DNA of 64,000 bases from SHAN690 sp041391765 (GTDB lineage: Bacteria > Bacteroidota > Bacteroidia > Flavobacteriales_G > Salibacteraceae). Shown here piece after piece: positions 17,425 through 25,864 of the stretch. The stretch is taken from contig JAWKNJ010000025.1 of assembly GCA_041391765.1 (NCBI GenBank), positions 1-64,000 of the forward strand, given 5' to 3'. How positions within the stretch are numbered: position 1 is the first letter of the stretch; each line of letters begins with the position of its first letter. Below the pieces are notes generated by a model, which did no database searches, had not been told where the DNA came from, and was given only the letters and a program-made list of their open reading frames with translations. The position numbers and the translations under genes were made by a program.

Positions 17425-17973
17425 ATGAATGCATCAATCAATAAAAAAAGCATGAGAGCCAGACTTGTCATGCTTTTTGCGCTTATAGTCGTTCTCAACT
17501 TTCAATCATGTCGAAAGGATGGTCTGTTAGATCCGCTTCGTTCTAAGGAGAAGCGAATCTCCAAAAAATGGGACCTTGTCAAGATAGATGGAGATTTTCC
17601 CATAGTCGAACAATATCAGGGATGGGCCACTAGTGTTGAGGTTATCGATTTTGATATTTCATTCGATTTTGAAGAAGATGGTGATTTTGAAGTTAATGCC
17701 TTCTATCGCTTGGAACTCGAGGTTCCATATTGGGGATATTATTACGGTGGAGGCGGCTCGCGTACCATTGAATCCAACTTAATTGCGGATGCAAATGGCG
17801 AGTGGGAACTTGATTCCGATAAAGAGGAGGTAGAAATCGATATTGACAGGCGTGGCTATGGTTATGGGTATGGAACGTTGCAACGCGGTCAGGATTTTAA
17901 AATACTGAGGCTAAAATCTGATGAACTTGTTTTAGAGGCTGAGGATGGCTCAGAATGGTACTTTGAAGATTAG
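17425..17973 (+). CDS. Small acidic lipoprotein, lipocalin-like, tandem copy 2
   Basis: The 182-residue lipoprotein has signal peptide RLVMLFALIVVLNFQSC. It is a paralogue of the gene 42 bp upstream: both have the same lipobox, EKRISKKWDL, FDISFDFEEDGDFEV and the C-terminal FKILRLKSDELVLEAEDGSEWYFED. It differs by a Gly/Tyr-rich insert (WGYYYGGGGS, RRGYGYGYG). The pair is a tandem duplication that has diverged. Both are probably anchored to the outer membrane. Function unknown. Confidence 0.8.
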   Translation: MNASINKKSMRARLVMLFALIVVLNFQSCRKDGLLDPLRSKEKRISKKWDLVKIDGDFPIVEQYQGWATSVEVIDFDISFDFEEDGDFEVNAFYRLELEVPYWGYYYGGGGSRTIESNLIADANGEWELDSDKEEVEIDIDRRGYGYGYGTLQRGQDFKILRLKSDELVLEAEDGSEWYFED

Positions 17974-18055
17974 TAGCATTATTCTTCACGGGTGTCGGTG
18001 AGTTTCTTTTACAACATCGCTTTCATTGTTTCGTTTTTCTCAGAACCTTTGTCGC

Positions 18056-18934
18056 GTGAGGATTATCCTAATATTGTTTTTGTTAATTCCGTTCGTTGCA
18101 TGGTCCGATGACAAGGAAATGACATTGAGAGCCAAAATGCAACAGCTTTATGAGTTGCGAATGGTCACCATCAATGCACCAAATGATGAAAAGAGAATTG
18201 CAGCGGATAAGGAGTTTACCAAATTCTTAAAAGATGCTCTTGGCGATCAGAATAGTTACAATGTCAATTTCGACACTATTCCTCAACTTGGAGATTTAAG
18301 AAGCGGTGACGATTATTTCAGAATGATCAACTGGAATGTCCCTCTTGATAATCAAACACAACAGTATCGCTGTTTCATTCAATACTTGAATAAGAAAACG
18401 AAGGAGTATGAGGTGATTGAGCTAAAGAAAGGATACTCAAGTATTGAAGGTGAAACGCGAAAAATATTCAACGAAAGAAACTGGTATGGTGCGCTGTATT
18501 ATGACATTATTCCTTCAAAGACCAGACGCTCAGGCAGGAAAAGAACTTACATGTTATTGGGTTGGGATGGACACGATGAATACTCTTCAATAAAGTTTGT
18601 GGATGTCTTGGTCATGACTAAGAACAGACTATCTTTTGGAGCGGACATTTTTGACATGGAGGACAAAGGGGCAAAGCGTTTTATCATCGAGTACAAGTCT
18701 GATGCTCAGGTTTCTCTAAAATATGATGAAAGGAAAACGATGATTGTCTTTAATCAACTTGTCCCCATGCAGCCTGATTTGGAAGGGCAATACGAATTCT
18801 ACGTGCCGATTACGGAATTCGATGCGCTGCAATGGAAGAAACGCAAGTGGACGTATGTTCATGATGTATATCTGAAAGGACGCGGGAATGGCAAAATTTA
18901 TAATGACCCTCCGTCAGCGCAGAACTTGAAGTAA
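18056..18934 (+). CDS. Secreted protein of unknown function upstream of DUF6913
   Basis: The protein has about 292 residues from GTG 18056, which leaves the signal peptide IILILFLLIPFVAWS; a TTG at 18026 would add ten residues. The mature part starts with a helix (EMTLRAKMQQLYELRMVTINAPNDEKRIAADKEFTKFLKDAL), then beta-rich sequence (FDTIPQLGDLRSGDDYFRMINWNVPLDNQTQQYRCFIQY, NWYGALYYDIIPSKT, YMLLGWDGHDEYSSIKFVDVL). I recall similar uncharacterised proteins in Flavobacteriia but no named domain. It lies 18 bp before the DUF6913-dapA operon on the same strand. Confidence 0.72.
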   Translation: MRIILILFLLIPFVAWSDDKEMTLRAKMQQLYELRMVTINAPNDEKRIAADKEFTKFLKDALGDQNSYNVNFDTIPQLGDLRSGDDYFRMINWNVPLDNQTQQYRCFIQYLNKKTKEYEVIELKKGYSSIEGETRKIFNERNWYGALYYDIIPSKTRRSGRKRTYMLLGWDGHDEYSSIKFVDVLVMTKNRLSFGADIFDMEDKGAKRFIIEYKSDAQVSLKYDERKTMIVFNQLVPMQPDLEGQYEFYVPITEFDALQWKKRKWTYVHDVYLKGRGNGKIYNDPPSAQNLK

Positions 18935-18939
18935 GTTTG
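18932..18939 (+). promoter_or_regulatory. Candidate -7 box for the DUF6913-dapA operon
   Basis: TAAGTTTG matches TAnnTTTG and lies 13 bp before the ATG at 18953. Its TAA is also the stop codon of the upstream gene. A -33 TTTG is not seen at normal spacing. Confidence 0.4.
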
Positions 18940-18952
18940 CTACGCCCTAATC

Positions 18953-19486
18953 ATGACATTCAAGCCGATTCTAAATTATCTGATTCGCAAGCACGTAAAA
19001 AAGGACCAGCGCGTTCCAACTTTAGTGTATGGGGCCATGGTGCAGCGTGTGGCAATTGTTTCTTCAGAAAAGTATGCTCCTGAGGCCTCGGAATATGCGA
19101 AACGATTAAGGAGTCGAGGAGTTCAAACAGTGGATTTTTTTCTGGTCTTTAATTCATCCAAGAGTGAAGCAAAGTTTGAGAATCGAATAAAAGCTGTAAC
19201 CATTAGTCCTAAAAACTTCAGCCTATTTGGAGCACCAATAAATAAACCAGACTTAGAGCGAGCTCTGCTTGAAAAATATGATACGCTGATTGATCTGAAC
19301 GTAGGACAATCGATTGAAGCTGATTGGATTATCGTGCAACTCAATGCAAATTGGAAGGTAGGCAAAAAGCTTAAAAATCGAGAAAACTTGCTGGACTTGA
19401 TGATTGACGGAAATTTGGATGGTCGTCAATTAATCAGCCAGATTGACGATTACCTGTTGAACTTGAATAAACCAAAAGCTGCATGA
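18953..19486 (+). CDS. DUF6913 domain protein
   Basis: The soluble 177-residue protein matches a Flavobacteriia family (DUF6913, named from memory) commonly found next to dapA. It begins with a basic helix (LNYLIRKHVKKDQRVP). Then come alternating strands and helices (RVAIVSSEK, EASEYAKRLRSRGVQTVDFFLVF, YDTLIDLNVGQSIEADWIIVQLNANWKVG, ENLLDLMIDGNLDGRQLISQIDDYL), suggesting a Rossmann-like alpha/beta fold. No catalytic motif is recognised. The stop overlaps the dapA ATG by 4 bp, so the two are translationally coupled and may act together. Confidence 0.85.
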   Translation: MTFKPILNYLIRKHVKKDQRVPTLVYGAMVQRVAIVSSEKYAPEASEYAKRLRSRGVQTVDFFLVFNSSKSEAKFENRIKAVTISPKNFSLFGAPINKPDLERALLEKYDTLIDLNVGQSIEADWIIVQLNANWKVGKKLKNRENLLDLMIDGNLDGRQLISQIDDYLLNLNKPKAA

Positions 19487-20367
19487 AAGATTTTAGAGGC
19501 ACCGGTGTTGCCATGGTCACCCCATTTACAAAGTCAAAGGAGGTCGACTTCGCAGCCTTGGAGCGATTGACCGATCACCTCATTACAGGGGGTGTTGATT
19601 ATTTGGTTGTTCAAGGAACAACAGGTGAGTCTGCCACATTGACCAAGTCAGAAAAGCAGGAGGTTCTGAGTTCTGTTGTGAAAACGAACAATGGTCGTGT
19701 TCCAATCGTTTGGGGACATGGCGGAAACAACACCCAAGCCCTGATCGATGGATTCAAGCAGTTTGACCTCACGGGAGTGGATGCGGTTTTAGCAGCAAGT
19801 CCATATTACAACAAGCCAACCCAGCCCGGAATAGTTGCTCATTACAACGCATATGCAGATGCTAGCCCGCTGCCGGTGATACTCTATAATGTCCCGGGAA
19901 GAACATCATCAAACATGCTTTCTACTACAACGCTTGAATTGGCCAAACATCCAAACATCATCGCCATTAAGGAAGCTTCAGGAAATCTTGATCAGGTAGG
20001 TGATATTATCAAAAACAGACCCGCAAAATTTTTAGTCCTGAGTGGTGACGATCCTTTGATTGTTCCTCACATGGCTCTTGGTGGAGATGGTATCATATCC
20101 GTTGTGGCAAATGCGTTTCCAAAACAATTTTCAGACATCGCTCGTCTTTGCTTTCAGGGCGATTATAATAAGGCAAGATCATTACATTATTTGCTTGTCG
20201 ACTTTATTCATTTGCTTTTTGCAGAAGGAAATCCAGGTGGTATAAAGGCAGCACTTAATATACTTGGTATTATGGAAAATGAGGTTCGTTTGCCCCTCGT
20301 TCCTGTAAGTGCGGAACTTATGCGAAAGCTTGAATCATCAATCGATCAAATTAATAAGGCTTCTTGA
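19483..20367 (+). CDS. dapA: 4-hydroxy-tetrahydrodipicolinate synthase
   Basis: The 294-residue TIM-barrel enzyme condenses pyruvate with aspartate semialdehyde, the first committed step toward lysine and diaminopimelate. The Schiff-base lysine is Lys163 (IAIKEASG), the catalytic tyrosine Tyr135 (YNVPGRT) with Arg140, and the substrate loop is VVQGTTGESATL. Length is normal. It overlaps DUF6913 upstream by 4 bp, and its stop overlaps the TTG start of the next gene by 4 bp, so all three lie in one operon. Confidence 0.97.
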   Translation: MKDFRGTGVAMVTPFTKSKEVDFAALERLTDHLITGGVDYLVVQGTTGESATLTKSEKQEVLSSVVKTNNGRVPIVWGHGGNNTQALIDGFKQFDLTGVDAVLAASPYYNKPTQPGIVAHYNAYADASPLPVILYNVPGRTSSNMLSTTTLELAKHPNIIAIKEASGNLDQVGDIIKNRPAKFLVLSGDDPLIVPHMALGGDGIISVVANAFPKQFSDIARLCFQGDYNKARSLHYLLVDFIHLLFAEGNPGGIKAALNILGIMENEVRLPLVPVSAELMRKLESSIDQINKAS

Positions 20368-20984
20368 TAAAGTGGGTCATTTCAGGGATTCTGTGCATTG
20401 GCCCATTTATAGTAAATTGCCAAAGTTCATTCGAAGGGCGTATCAAGTATGTGATTGCCTATGAAATGGCGAATGAAGAGCGAAAGGGGATAGACCTGTC
20501 GCTTCCAAAGGAATGCAAGCTATATACAAACGGTAAGGATTGGAGGCTAGAGCAGTACTCGGCATTGGGAGATAACAGCATCATGATTTATCATCATGAT
20601 GCTGATTCCGTGTATCGCTTGATGGAGATTGGAAACGAAAAGTTTTTGTTAGCTGATAAGGCTGCGAATTCAGCCGTTAGAGTTTGGTTTGAGATTACTC
20701 AAGATATAAAATCAATTGCAGGGTTTGAATGCCATAAATCAATTGCCCAGGTTGAGAATGAGAAAAGTAGTGTTTGGGTTTGCCAGGATTATAAAAACCT
20801 AAAGCACCTGTTTTGGCCTCAATCTGAATTTTTGCCTATTTCATTCACTATGATCAAATCTGATTTGGAAACGGTATATACTGCCATTGATCATTCAAAG
20901 GAACCCATTGATGATACCTACTTTGTAGTCTCATCTGAATACAAATTGATTTCGGATTTAAAATATCAGCGAATGTTGCGCTGA
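20364..20984 (+). CDS. Secreted protein of unknown function, DUF4412-like
   Basis: The 206-residue protein starts at TTG 20364, in a TTGA overlap with the dapA stop. Residues 1-19 form a signal peptide ending IVNCQ. The mature part (FEGRIKYVIAYEM, KECKLYTNGKDWRLEQYSALGDNSIMIYHHDADSVYRLM, SIAGFECHKSIAQV, VWVCQDYKNL) has the order of DUF4412/GLPGLI-like Bacteroidota periplasmic beta-sandwich proteins. The match is by pattern only. It probably rides on the dapA transcript without a metabolic link. Confidence 0.72.
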   Translation: MIKWVISGILCIGPFIVNCQSSFEGRIKYVIAYEMANEERKGIDLSLPKECKLYTNGKDWRLEQYSALGDNSIMIYHHDADSVYRLMEIGNEKFLLADKAANSAVRVWFEITQDIKSIAGFECHKSIAQVENEKSSVWVCQDYKNLKHLFWPQSEFLPISFTMIKSDLETVYTAIDHSKEPIDDTYFVVSSEYKLISDLKYQRMLR

Positions 20985-21037
20985 GGGTAGATCTTGAACC
21001 GGTTATTCCAGCGTGTGGAATGAGCAATGACCTTGAT

Positions 21038-21045
21038 TAGATTTG
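21038..21045 (+). promoter_or_regulatory. Candidate -7 box overlapping an upstream ATG
   Basis: TAGATTTG matches TAnnTTTG and ends one base before the ATG at 21046. If it is a true -7 element, transcription starts near 21052 and translation must use ATG 21070. No clear -33 element is visible. Confidence 0.3.
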
Positions 21046-21069
21046 ATGAATCAAATAAACGAGCTATCG

Positions 21070-21723
21070 ATGAATTGTTTTCGCCATATAATGCTCTTGC
21101 TATTTGCTGTGTTCATGGTATCTGGAAGTGCCATTGCTCAAGATTTTGGCACTGTTGGTGAGGAGAAGGCTGAGGGCGTGGAAAAGACAACTTCAGATTT
21201 TTTAGATCCCTATAGATTGACGCTGAGAATTAGGCCACTGAGTTATTTGTTATATCCGATGACTTCGGGTAATATGGGTAGCTTTAATGGCAGAGTAGAT
21301 TATGCCATAAGCCGAAATTTCGCGCTTGGAGTAGAGTTGAACTATTATTACAACTATGTATGGCCAAATGCGGGTCTAGATTTTTCTTGGGAACTAACTT
21401 CCATTCGCATTGACGCCAACTATTTCATATTCAAGGAGAGCAACGAGGAGAAATATGCGGAAGGATTTCATTTAGGTCCGTATTTGAAGTTCAAAATGGA
21501 AAATAGAGCTGGAGTTGGTGTACTGAATACTATTGGCGTCTCCAGGCTAGTTGGCAACGCATTAATAGGAGGAGGCCTACTTGGTTATCAGGTGGTGAAG
21601 AATCGGTTCGTGTTTGACCCACATATCGGATTAGGTGGTGGAATTGGATCATACAATATTGGAGGTACGATTCATGGAGATTTCCGTTTAGGATTGTCCA
21701 TTGGAATGGTTGTTTTGAAATAA
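21070..21723 (+). CDS. Outer-membrane beta-barrel protein of unknown function
   Basis: The protein has about 217 residues. The start at 21070 gives a compact signal peptide (HIMLLLFAVFMVSGSAIAQ); ATG 21046 would add eight residues but touches a candidate -7 box. After a short linker the mature chain is a run of amphipathic strands (YRLTLRIRPLSYLLYPMT, FALGVELNYYYNYVWPN, LTSIRIDANYFIF, HLGPYLKFKM, ALIGGGLLGYQVV) ending LGLSIGMVVLK, as in small OMP barrels. No substrate can be named. It lies just before fhs. Confidence 0.7.
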   Translation: MNCFRHIMLLLFAVFMVSGSAIAQDFGTVGEEKAEGVEKTTSDFLDPYRLTLRIRPLSYLLYPMTSGNMGSFNGRVDYAISRNFALGVELNYYYNYVWPNAGLDFSWELTSIRIDANYFIFKESNEEKYAEGFHLGPYLKFKMENRAGVGVLNTIGVSRLVGNALIGGGLLGYQVVKNRFVFDPHIGLGGGIGSYNIGGTIHGDFRLGLSIGMVVLK

Positions 21724-21732
21724 CATTGCATC

Positions 21733-23400
21733 ATGACAGACATTGAAATTGCTAGCGCAGCCACATTGCTGCCCATTACAGAGATTGCGTCAAAACTTTC
21801 AATTCCGGAAACAGCATTAGAGCCATATGGTCGATTCAAAGCAAAGCTGCCATTGAGTTTGATTGATGAGAGTAAGGTTAAAAAAGCCAAGCTGGTTTTG
21901 GTTACAGCCATTTCACCAACACCAGCCGGAGAAGGAAAGACGACAACTTCTATAGGGCTTTCAGAAGGCTTGAATCGCATTGGCAAGAAAACAACGGTAG
22001 TGCTTAGAGAGCCATCTTTAGGACCGGTTTTTGGCATCAAAGGTGGAGCCACGGGTGGTGGCTACAGCCAGGTGATTCCAATGGAAGACATCAATCTTCA
22101 CTTTACAGGAGATTTTGCAGCGATCGAGCGAGCACACAATCTTTTGGCTGCATTGATTGACAACAACCTTCAAAGCAAGAAACGAAACCTGAACCTAGAT
22201 CCTCGAACCATTGCCTGGAAACGAGTGATGGACATGAATGATCGCTCGCTGAGGAAGGTGGTTATCGGTCTGGGAGGAACGGGAAACGGAATACCGCGTG
22301 AAACGGGGTTTGACATCACGGCAGCATCCGAGATCATGGCGATTCTATGCCTTTCTAAAGACCTGAATGACCTGAAGGAACGAATGGGCAACATCTTTAT
22401 AGGGTACACCATGGATAAGCAACCCATTTATGCCCGTGACCTGAATGCGCACGGAGCCATGGCGGCCTTGATGAAAGATGCTATAAAGCCAAACCTGGTG
22501 CAAACGCTGGAAGGAAATCCCGCGATTATTCATGGCGGTCCATTTGCCAATATCGCGCAGGGAACCAATTCTATCATTGCCACGAAGATGGGATTGTCCC
22601 TGTCTGACTATGTGGTCACAGAAGCCGGCTTCGGAGCTGATTTGGGTGCGGAGAAATTCTTGGATATCAAGTGCCGAACTGCCGGACTCAGCCCAAATGC
22701 TGTAGTCATTGTGGCAACGGTTCGTGCGTTGAAATACCACGGAGGAAAACCCGTGAAGGAATTAAGCGATCCAGACCCAAAGGCAGTAGAAAAAGGATTG
22801 GAAAACCTTCAAAAACACTTGGAAAATGTGGCACAGTTTGGCATTCCTGCCGTTGTAGCCATCAACAGATTCGTTGCTGATACAGATGAAGAAGTTGCAC
22901 TGATCCACGAGTCATGCGAAAGGCTTGGTGTAAAAGCCTTTATGTGTGAACACTGGGCAAAGGGCGGAGCTGGGGCAGAGGAATTAGCCAAGCATGTAGC
23001 TTCATTGGCAGATGCCTTTGACAAACCATTCAATCCCGTTTACAAATTGGAAGACTCGGTTGAAACCAAGATCAATGCGGTAGCTACCAAATTGTACGGA
23101 GCAGATGGCGTGAATTACTCGTCCACTGCTGTGACCGACCTAAAGCGCATAGAATCGCTAGGTTTATCCCACCTTCCGGTGTGTATTGCAAAGACTCAAA
23201 AATCTCTTTCGGATGATCCCAACTTGATAGGTCGCCCGAGAGGTTTCAATGTCACAGTGCGCGAAATTGAAATTGCGGCTGGAGCTGGCTTCTTAGTGCC
23301 GATTACCGGAGACATGATGCGGATGCCTGGCTTGCCTGCAACACCTTCCGCAGAGACTATTGATATTGATGCGGAAGGAAAAATAAGTGGATTGTTTTAA
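21733..23400 (+). CDS. fhs: Formate--tetrahydrofolate ligase
   Basis: The 555-residue cytosolic enzyme makes 10-formyl-THF from formate, THF and ATP. The P-loop is SPTPAGEGKTTTSIGL (about residues 60-75). Other family signatures are LREPSLGPVFGIKGGATGGGYSQV, MDMNDRSLRKVVIGLGG, HGGPFANIAQGTNSI, TEAGFGADLGAEKF and PVCIAKTQKSLSDDP. Length is normal. It feeds the one-carbon pool used by Fmt (50.5 kb) and shares folate chemistry with the FtcD locus at 32 kb. Its stop overlaps that of the convergent DEAD-box gene in the same TTAA. Confidence 0.97.
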   Translation: MTDIEIASAATLLPITEIASKLSIPETALEPYGRFKAKLPLSLIDESKVKKAKLVLVTAISPTPAGEGKTTTSIGLSEGLNRIGKKTTVVLREPSLGPVFGIKGGATGGGYSQVIPMEDINLHFTGDFAAIERAHNLLAALIDNNLQSKKRNLNLDPRTIAWKRVMDMNDRSLRKVVIGLGGTGNGIPRETGFDITAASEIMAILCLSKDLNDLKERMGNIFIGYTMDKQPIYARDLNAHGAMAALMKDAIKPNLVQTLEGNPAIIHGGPFANIAQGTNSIIATKMGLSLSDYVVTEAGFGADLGAEKFLDIKCRTAGLSPNAVVIVATVRALKYHGGKPVKELSDPDPKAVEKGLENLQKHLENVAQFGIPAVVAINRFVADTDEEVALIHESCERLGVKAFMCEHWAKGGAGAEELAKHVASLADAFDKPFNPVYKLEDSVETKINAVATKLYGADGVNYSSTAVTDLKRIESLGLSHLPVCIAKTQKSLSDDPNLIGRPRGFNVTVREIEIAAGAGFLVPITGDMMRMPGLPATPSAETIDIDAEGKISGLF

Positions 23401-24617
23401 TTCGCTTTTGGCCTCTTCTTGAAATTACGTCCTCGTCCACCGTTTCCGGGTTTTTTGCCTTTGCCCATTGGATTCCACTCCGGGCTTTCCCCAACTTCAG
23501 GCGGAACGGGAAGCTTCAGGATTTCTCGTTCGATCAGGCGTTCGATACGGAGGAACTTGTACATCTCCTCTTCGTTAACAAGGGTTACGGCAATTCCGGT
23601 TGTATCAGCGCGGGCGGTGCGACCTACACGGTGAACATAGTCCTCAGCATCATTAGGCACGTTGTAGTTAATCACGAGGTTGATATCCTTGATGTCGATT
23701 CCACGGCTCATCACATCTGTAGCCACCAACACACGACACTGTTTTGATCGAAAGCGAATCAGCACTTCTTCCCGCCTTTCTTGATCCAAATCGGAAGAAA
23801 TGCCCTGCACTTCGTAGTCCTTGTTTCTAAGAGCGCGAGCCAGTTCACTCACCTCTTTCTTTCTAGCACAGAAGATGATGATGCTCTTGCATGATTCCTT
23901 GCCGTCAATCAAGCGCTTGATGAATTTGGCTTTAAGCGGGTCGTAGCATAAGTAGACTACCTGCATAACGCCTTCAGCCGGCTTGGAAATCGCAATGCTG
24001 ATTTCATCCGGATTCTGTAAAATCGCCTTAGCCAGATCGCGAATCTTTTGCGGCATCGTAGCGCTAAACATCAGCGTTTGTCTTTCTTTTGGGAGGTAGC
24101 TGAATATTCGCATGATGTCGTCATGGAATCCGATATCCAGCATTCGATCTGCCTCATCTAGGATCACGTGCTTCACGGTGTCCAGTTTCATGTAGCCCAT
24201 GTTGAGGTGAGCTATGAATTTTCCGGGTGTCGTAACCACAATATCAACACCACCGGTCAGTGCTTTTTTTTGTTCGTCCCAATCATCTCCATCGCCACCT
24301 CCATAAACAGCCACCGAAGAAATGGAAGTGAAATAGCTGAATCCTTGAATTTGTTGATCGATCTGAATGACCAGTTCACGAGTTGGTGCGATGATGATGG
24401 TATTGATGCCTTTAGCATCTTCCTGTGAAAGCCTGTTGATAACAGGTAGGGTGAAGGCTGCGGTTTTACCTGTTCCTGTTTGAGCGCAGGCAATCAGGTC
24501 TTTACCTGCCAAAATTTTCGGGATCGCTTGTTCCTGGATGGGCGTAGCATTTTGAAACCCCATGTAGCTGATTGAGTCGATGAGATCATCGCTCAATCCT
24601 AGTTCTTTAAAATTCAC
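23397..24617 (-). CDS. DEAD-box ATP-dependent RNA helicase
   Basis: The 406-residue RecA-type helicase unwinds RNA using ATP. Motifs in order are the Q motif (GFQNATPIQEQAIP), I (AQTGTGKTAAF), Ia (PTRELVIQ), II (DEADRM), III (SATMP), V (ATDVMSRGIDI) and VI (HRVGRTAR). A short basic tail (GKGKKPGNGGRGRNFKKRPK) resembles RhlE-type helicases, but I would not assign a symbol. It lies 20 bp downstream of the YheT-like gene on the same strand and probably ends that operon. It is convergent with fhs, the stops sharing 23397-23400. Confidence 0.95.
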   Translation of the reverse strand: MNFKELGLSDDLIDSISYMGFQNATPIQEQAIPKILAGKDLIACAQTGTGKTAAFTLPVINRLSQEDAKGINTIIIAPTRELVIQIDQQIQGFSYFTSISSVAVYGGGDGDDWDEQKKALTGGVDIVVTTPGKFIAHLNMGYMKLDTVKHVILDEADRMLDIGFHDDIMRIFSYLPKERQTLMFSATMPQKIRDLAKAILQNPDEISIAISKPAEGVMQVVYLCYDPLKAKFIKRLIDGKESCKSIIIFCARKKEVSELARALRNKDYEVQGISSDLDQERREEVLIRFRSKQCRVLVATDVMSRGIDIKDINLVINYNVPNDAEDYVHRVGRTARADTTGIAVTLVNEEEMYKFLRIERLIEREILKLPVPPEVGESPEWNPMGKGKKPGNGGRGRNFKKRPKAN

Positions 24618-24637
24618 GGCTTGAAGGTCACTGTTTT

Positions 24638-25609
24638 TTATGAATCAGCTTGAACATAACGAATAGACATGATGAAATCGACCACTTTTCGTTCGTGCCA
24701 GAAGGGTTTTCTCATTCTGAAATCTGCAGCGAACCCCACGTGGCCGCCATATTTTGGTGTCAATAACTGAATACTAGGGTTTTCTTCAACCACGTCAACA
24801 AAGCAGTTTTCCGGCAAAAACGGATCGTTTTGGGCATTGATAATTAGCGTTGGAATTCGAATCTCAGAAATGAACTTCTTCGAGCTGCTCTTTTCATAGT
24901 AGTCCATGGCGGACTTGAATCCGTGAAATGGTGCTGTATAAGCATCATCAAATTCCTCGAACGTGCTTGCCGCCAAAACCTTTTCCAAGTCAATTTTGGC
25001 GAAGGGAAACTTCTTCGCTTTTCCTGTGATTTTGGTTTTCAGTTGATTGAGAAAGCGTTGGAGATAAATCTTGTTTGAGGCCTTATTCATTTGTGCAGCG
25101 CATGCAGCCAAGTCACAAGGAACAGAAATGGCAGAAACTGATTTCAACCTCGTGTTGAAGCTGACCTTTAGTTCACCGGCTAGTTTCAAGGCGATGTTTC
25201 CCCCTAGACTAAAACCAACGAGATGTATTGCCTGATAGGTTTTGTTGAGCTTGTTGATCACAAAGAGCACATCATCGCTTTTTCCGCTGTGATAGCTGGA
25301 TGGCAGGTCATTCTGACGGCCGCTGCAGCTTCGGTGATTCATCGCCACGGCATCCAACCCATGCTCGTTGATGCGCTTGACCATTCCGAGGATGTAGGTA
25401 GAATGGCTACTTCCTTCCAGTCCGTGAAGGAGAAGCACACAAATTTTTGACCCAACCCGGCTGATGTCAAGATCGATGAAGTCGCTGTCGGAAGTTTCAA
25501 TTGTAAGTGGAGAATATTTCACACCCTCCACTTTCCTCAATCGATTGGGCAAAATCGTGCTCAGATGAGCCGATCGAAATAAAAACGGTGGATCGTAATC
25601 AGCCTGCAT
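24638..25609 (-). CDS. YheT-type alpha/beta hydrolase
   Basis: The 323-residue serine hydrolase resembles YheT/Abhd esterases. Family features are FRSAHLSTILPNRLR, VLLLHGLEGSSHSTYI, the nucleophile elbow VGFSLGGN (Ser), the acid NAQNDPFLP (Asp) and the general base KYGGHVGFA (His). The HRSCSGRQN motif is also usual. It has no signal peptide, so it is cytosolic. Its substrate is unknown; YheT relatives act on short acyl esters. The start overlaps the 3' end of the DUF3820 gene by 11 bp. Confidence 0.93.
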   Translation of the reverse strand: MQADYDPPFLFRSAHLSTILPNRLRKVEGVKYSPLTIETSDSDFIDLDISRVGSKICVLLLHGLEGSSHSTYILGMVKRINEHGLDAVAMNHRSCSGRQNDLPSSYHSGKSDDVLFVINKLNKTYQAIHLVGFSLGGNIALKLAGELKVSFNTRLKSVSAISVPCDLAACAAQMNKASNKIYLQRFLNQLKTKITGKAKKFPFAKIDLEKVLAASTFEEFDDAYTAPFHGFKSAMDYYEKSSSKKFISEIRIPTLIINAQNDPFLPENCFVDVVEENPSIQLLTPKYGGHVGFAADFRMRKPFWHERKVVDFIMSIRYVQADS

Positions 25610-25829
25610 TATTCACTGCCTTTAGTCCGTCTATCAAGTGATTGAGGCCGTTCGTTTTGATCACGTGAAGCAGCTGAAGTTGATTACCGAGTTTGCCCTT
25701 CGGAAAACCATTTCTGGCAAACCACTCTAGGTAACTTACCGGCAAGTCAGCGATGATTCGATCCTTGTATTTGCCAAACGGCATTCGGATTTGGGTCAGA
25801 CTTACAAGCTCCTCGTGATTGGGGTTCAC
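25599..25829 (-). CDS. DUF3820 family small protein
   Basis: The 76-residue protein has the DUF3820 signature MPFGKYKDRIIADLPVSYLEWFARNGFPKGKLGNQL. The same motif occurs at the C-terminus of exonuclease X-like proteins. The family is sometimes labelled a quorum-sensing-regulated factor, but its molecular role is not established. It overlaps the downstream YheT-like start by 11 bp, so they form one transcription unit with the helicase. Confidence 0.9.
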   Translation of the reverse strand: MNPNHEELVSLTQIRMPFGKYKDRIIADLPVSYLEWFARNGFPKGKLGNQLQLLHVIKTNGLNHLIDGLKAVNNAG

Positions 25830-25864
25830 GAATTCAAAAGTATAAATGCAACCGTGTTCGCAAG

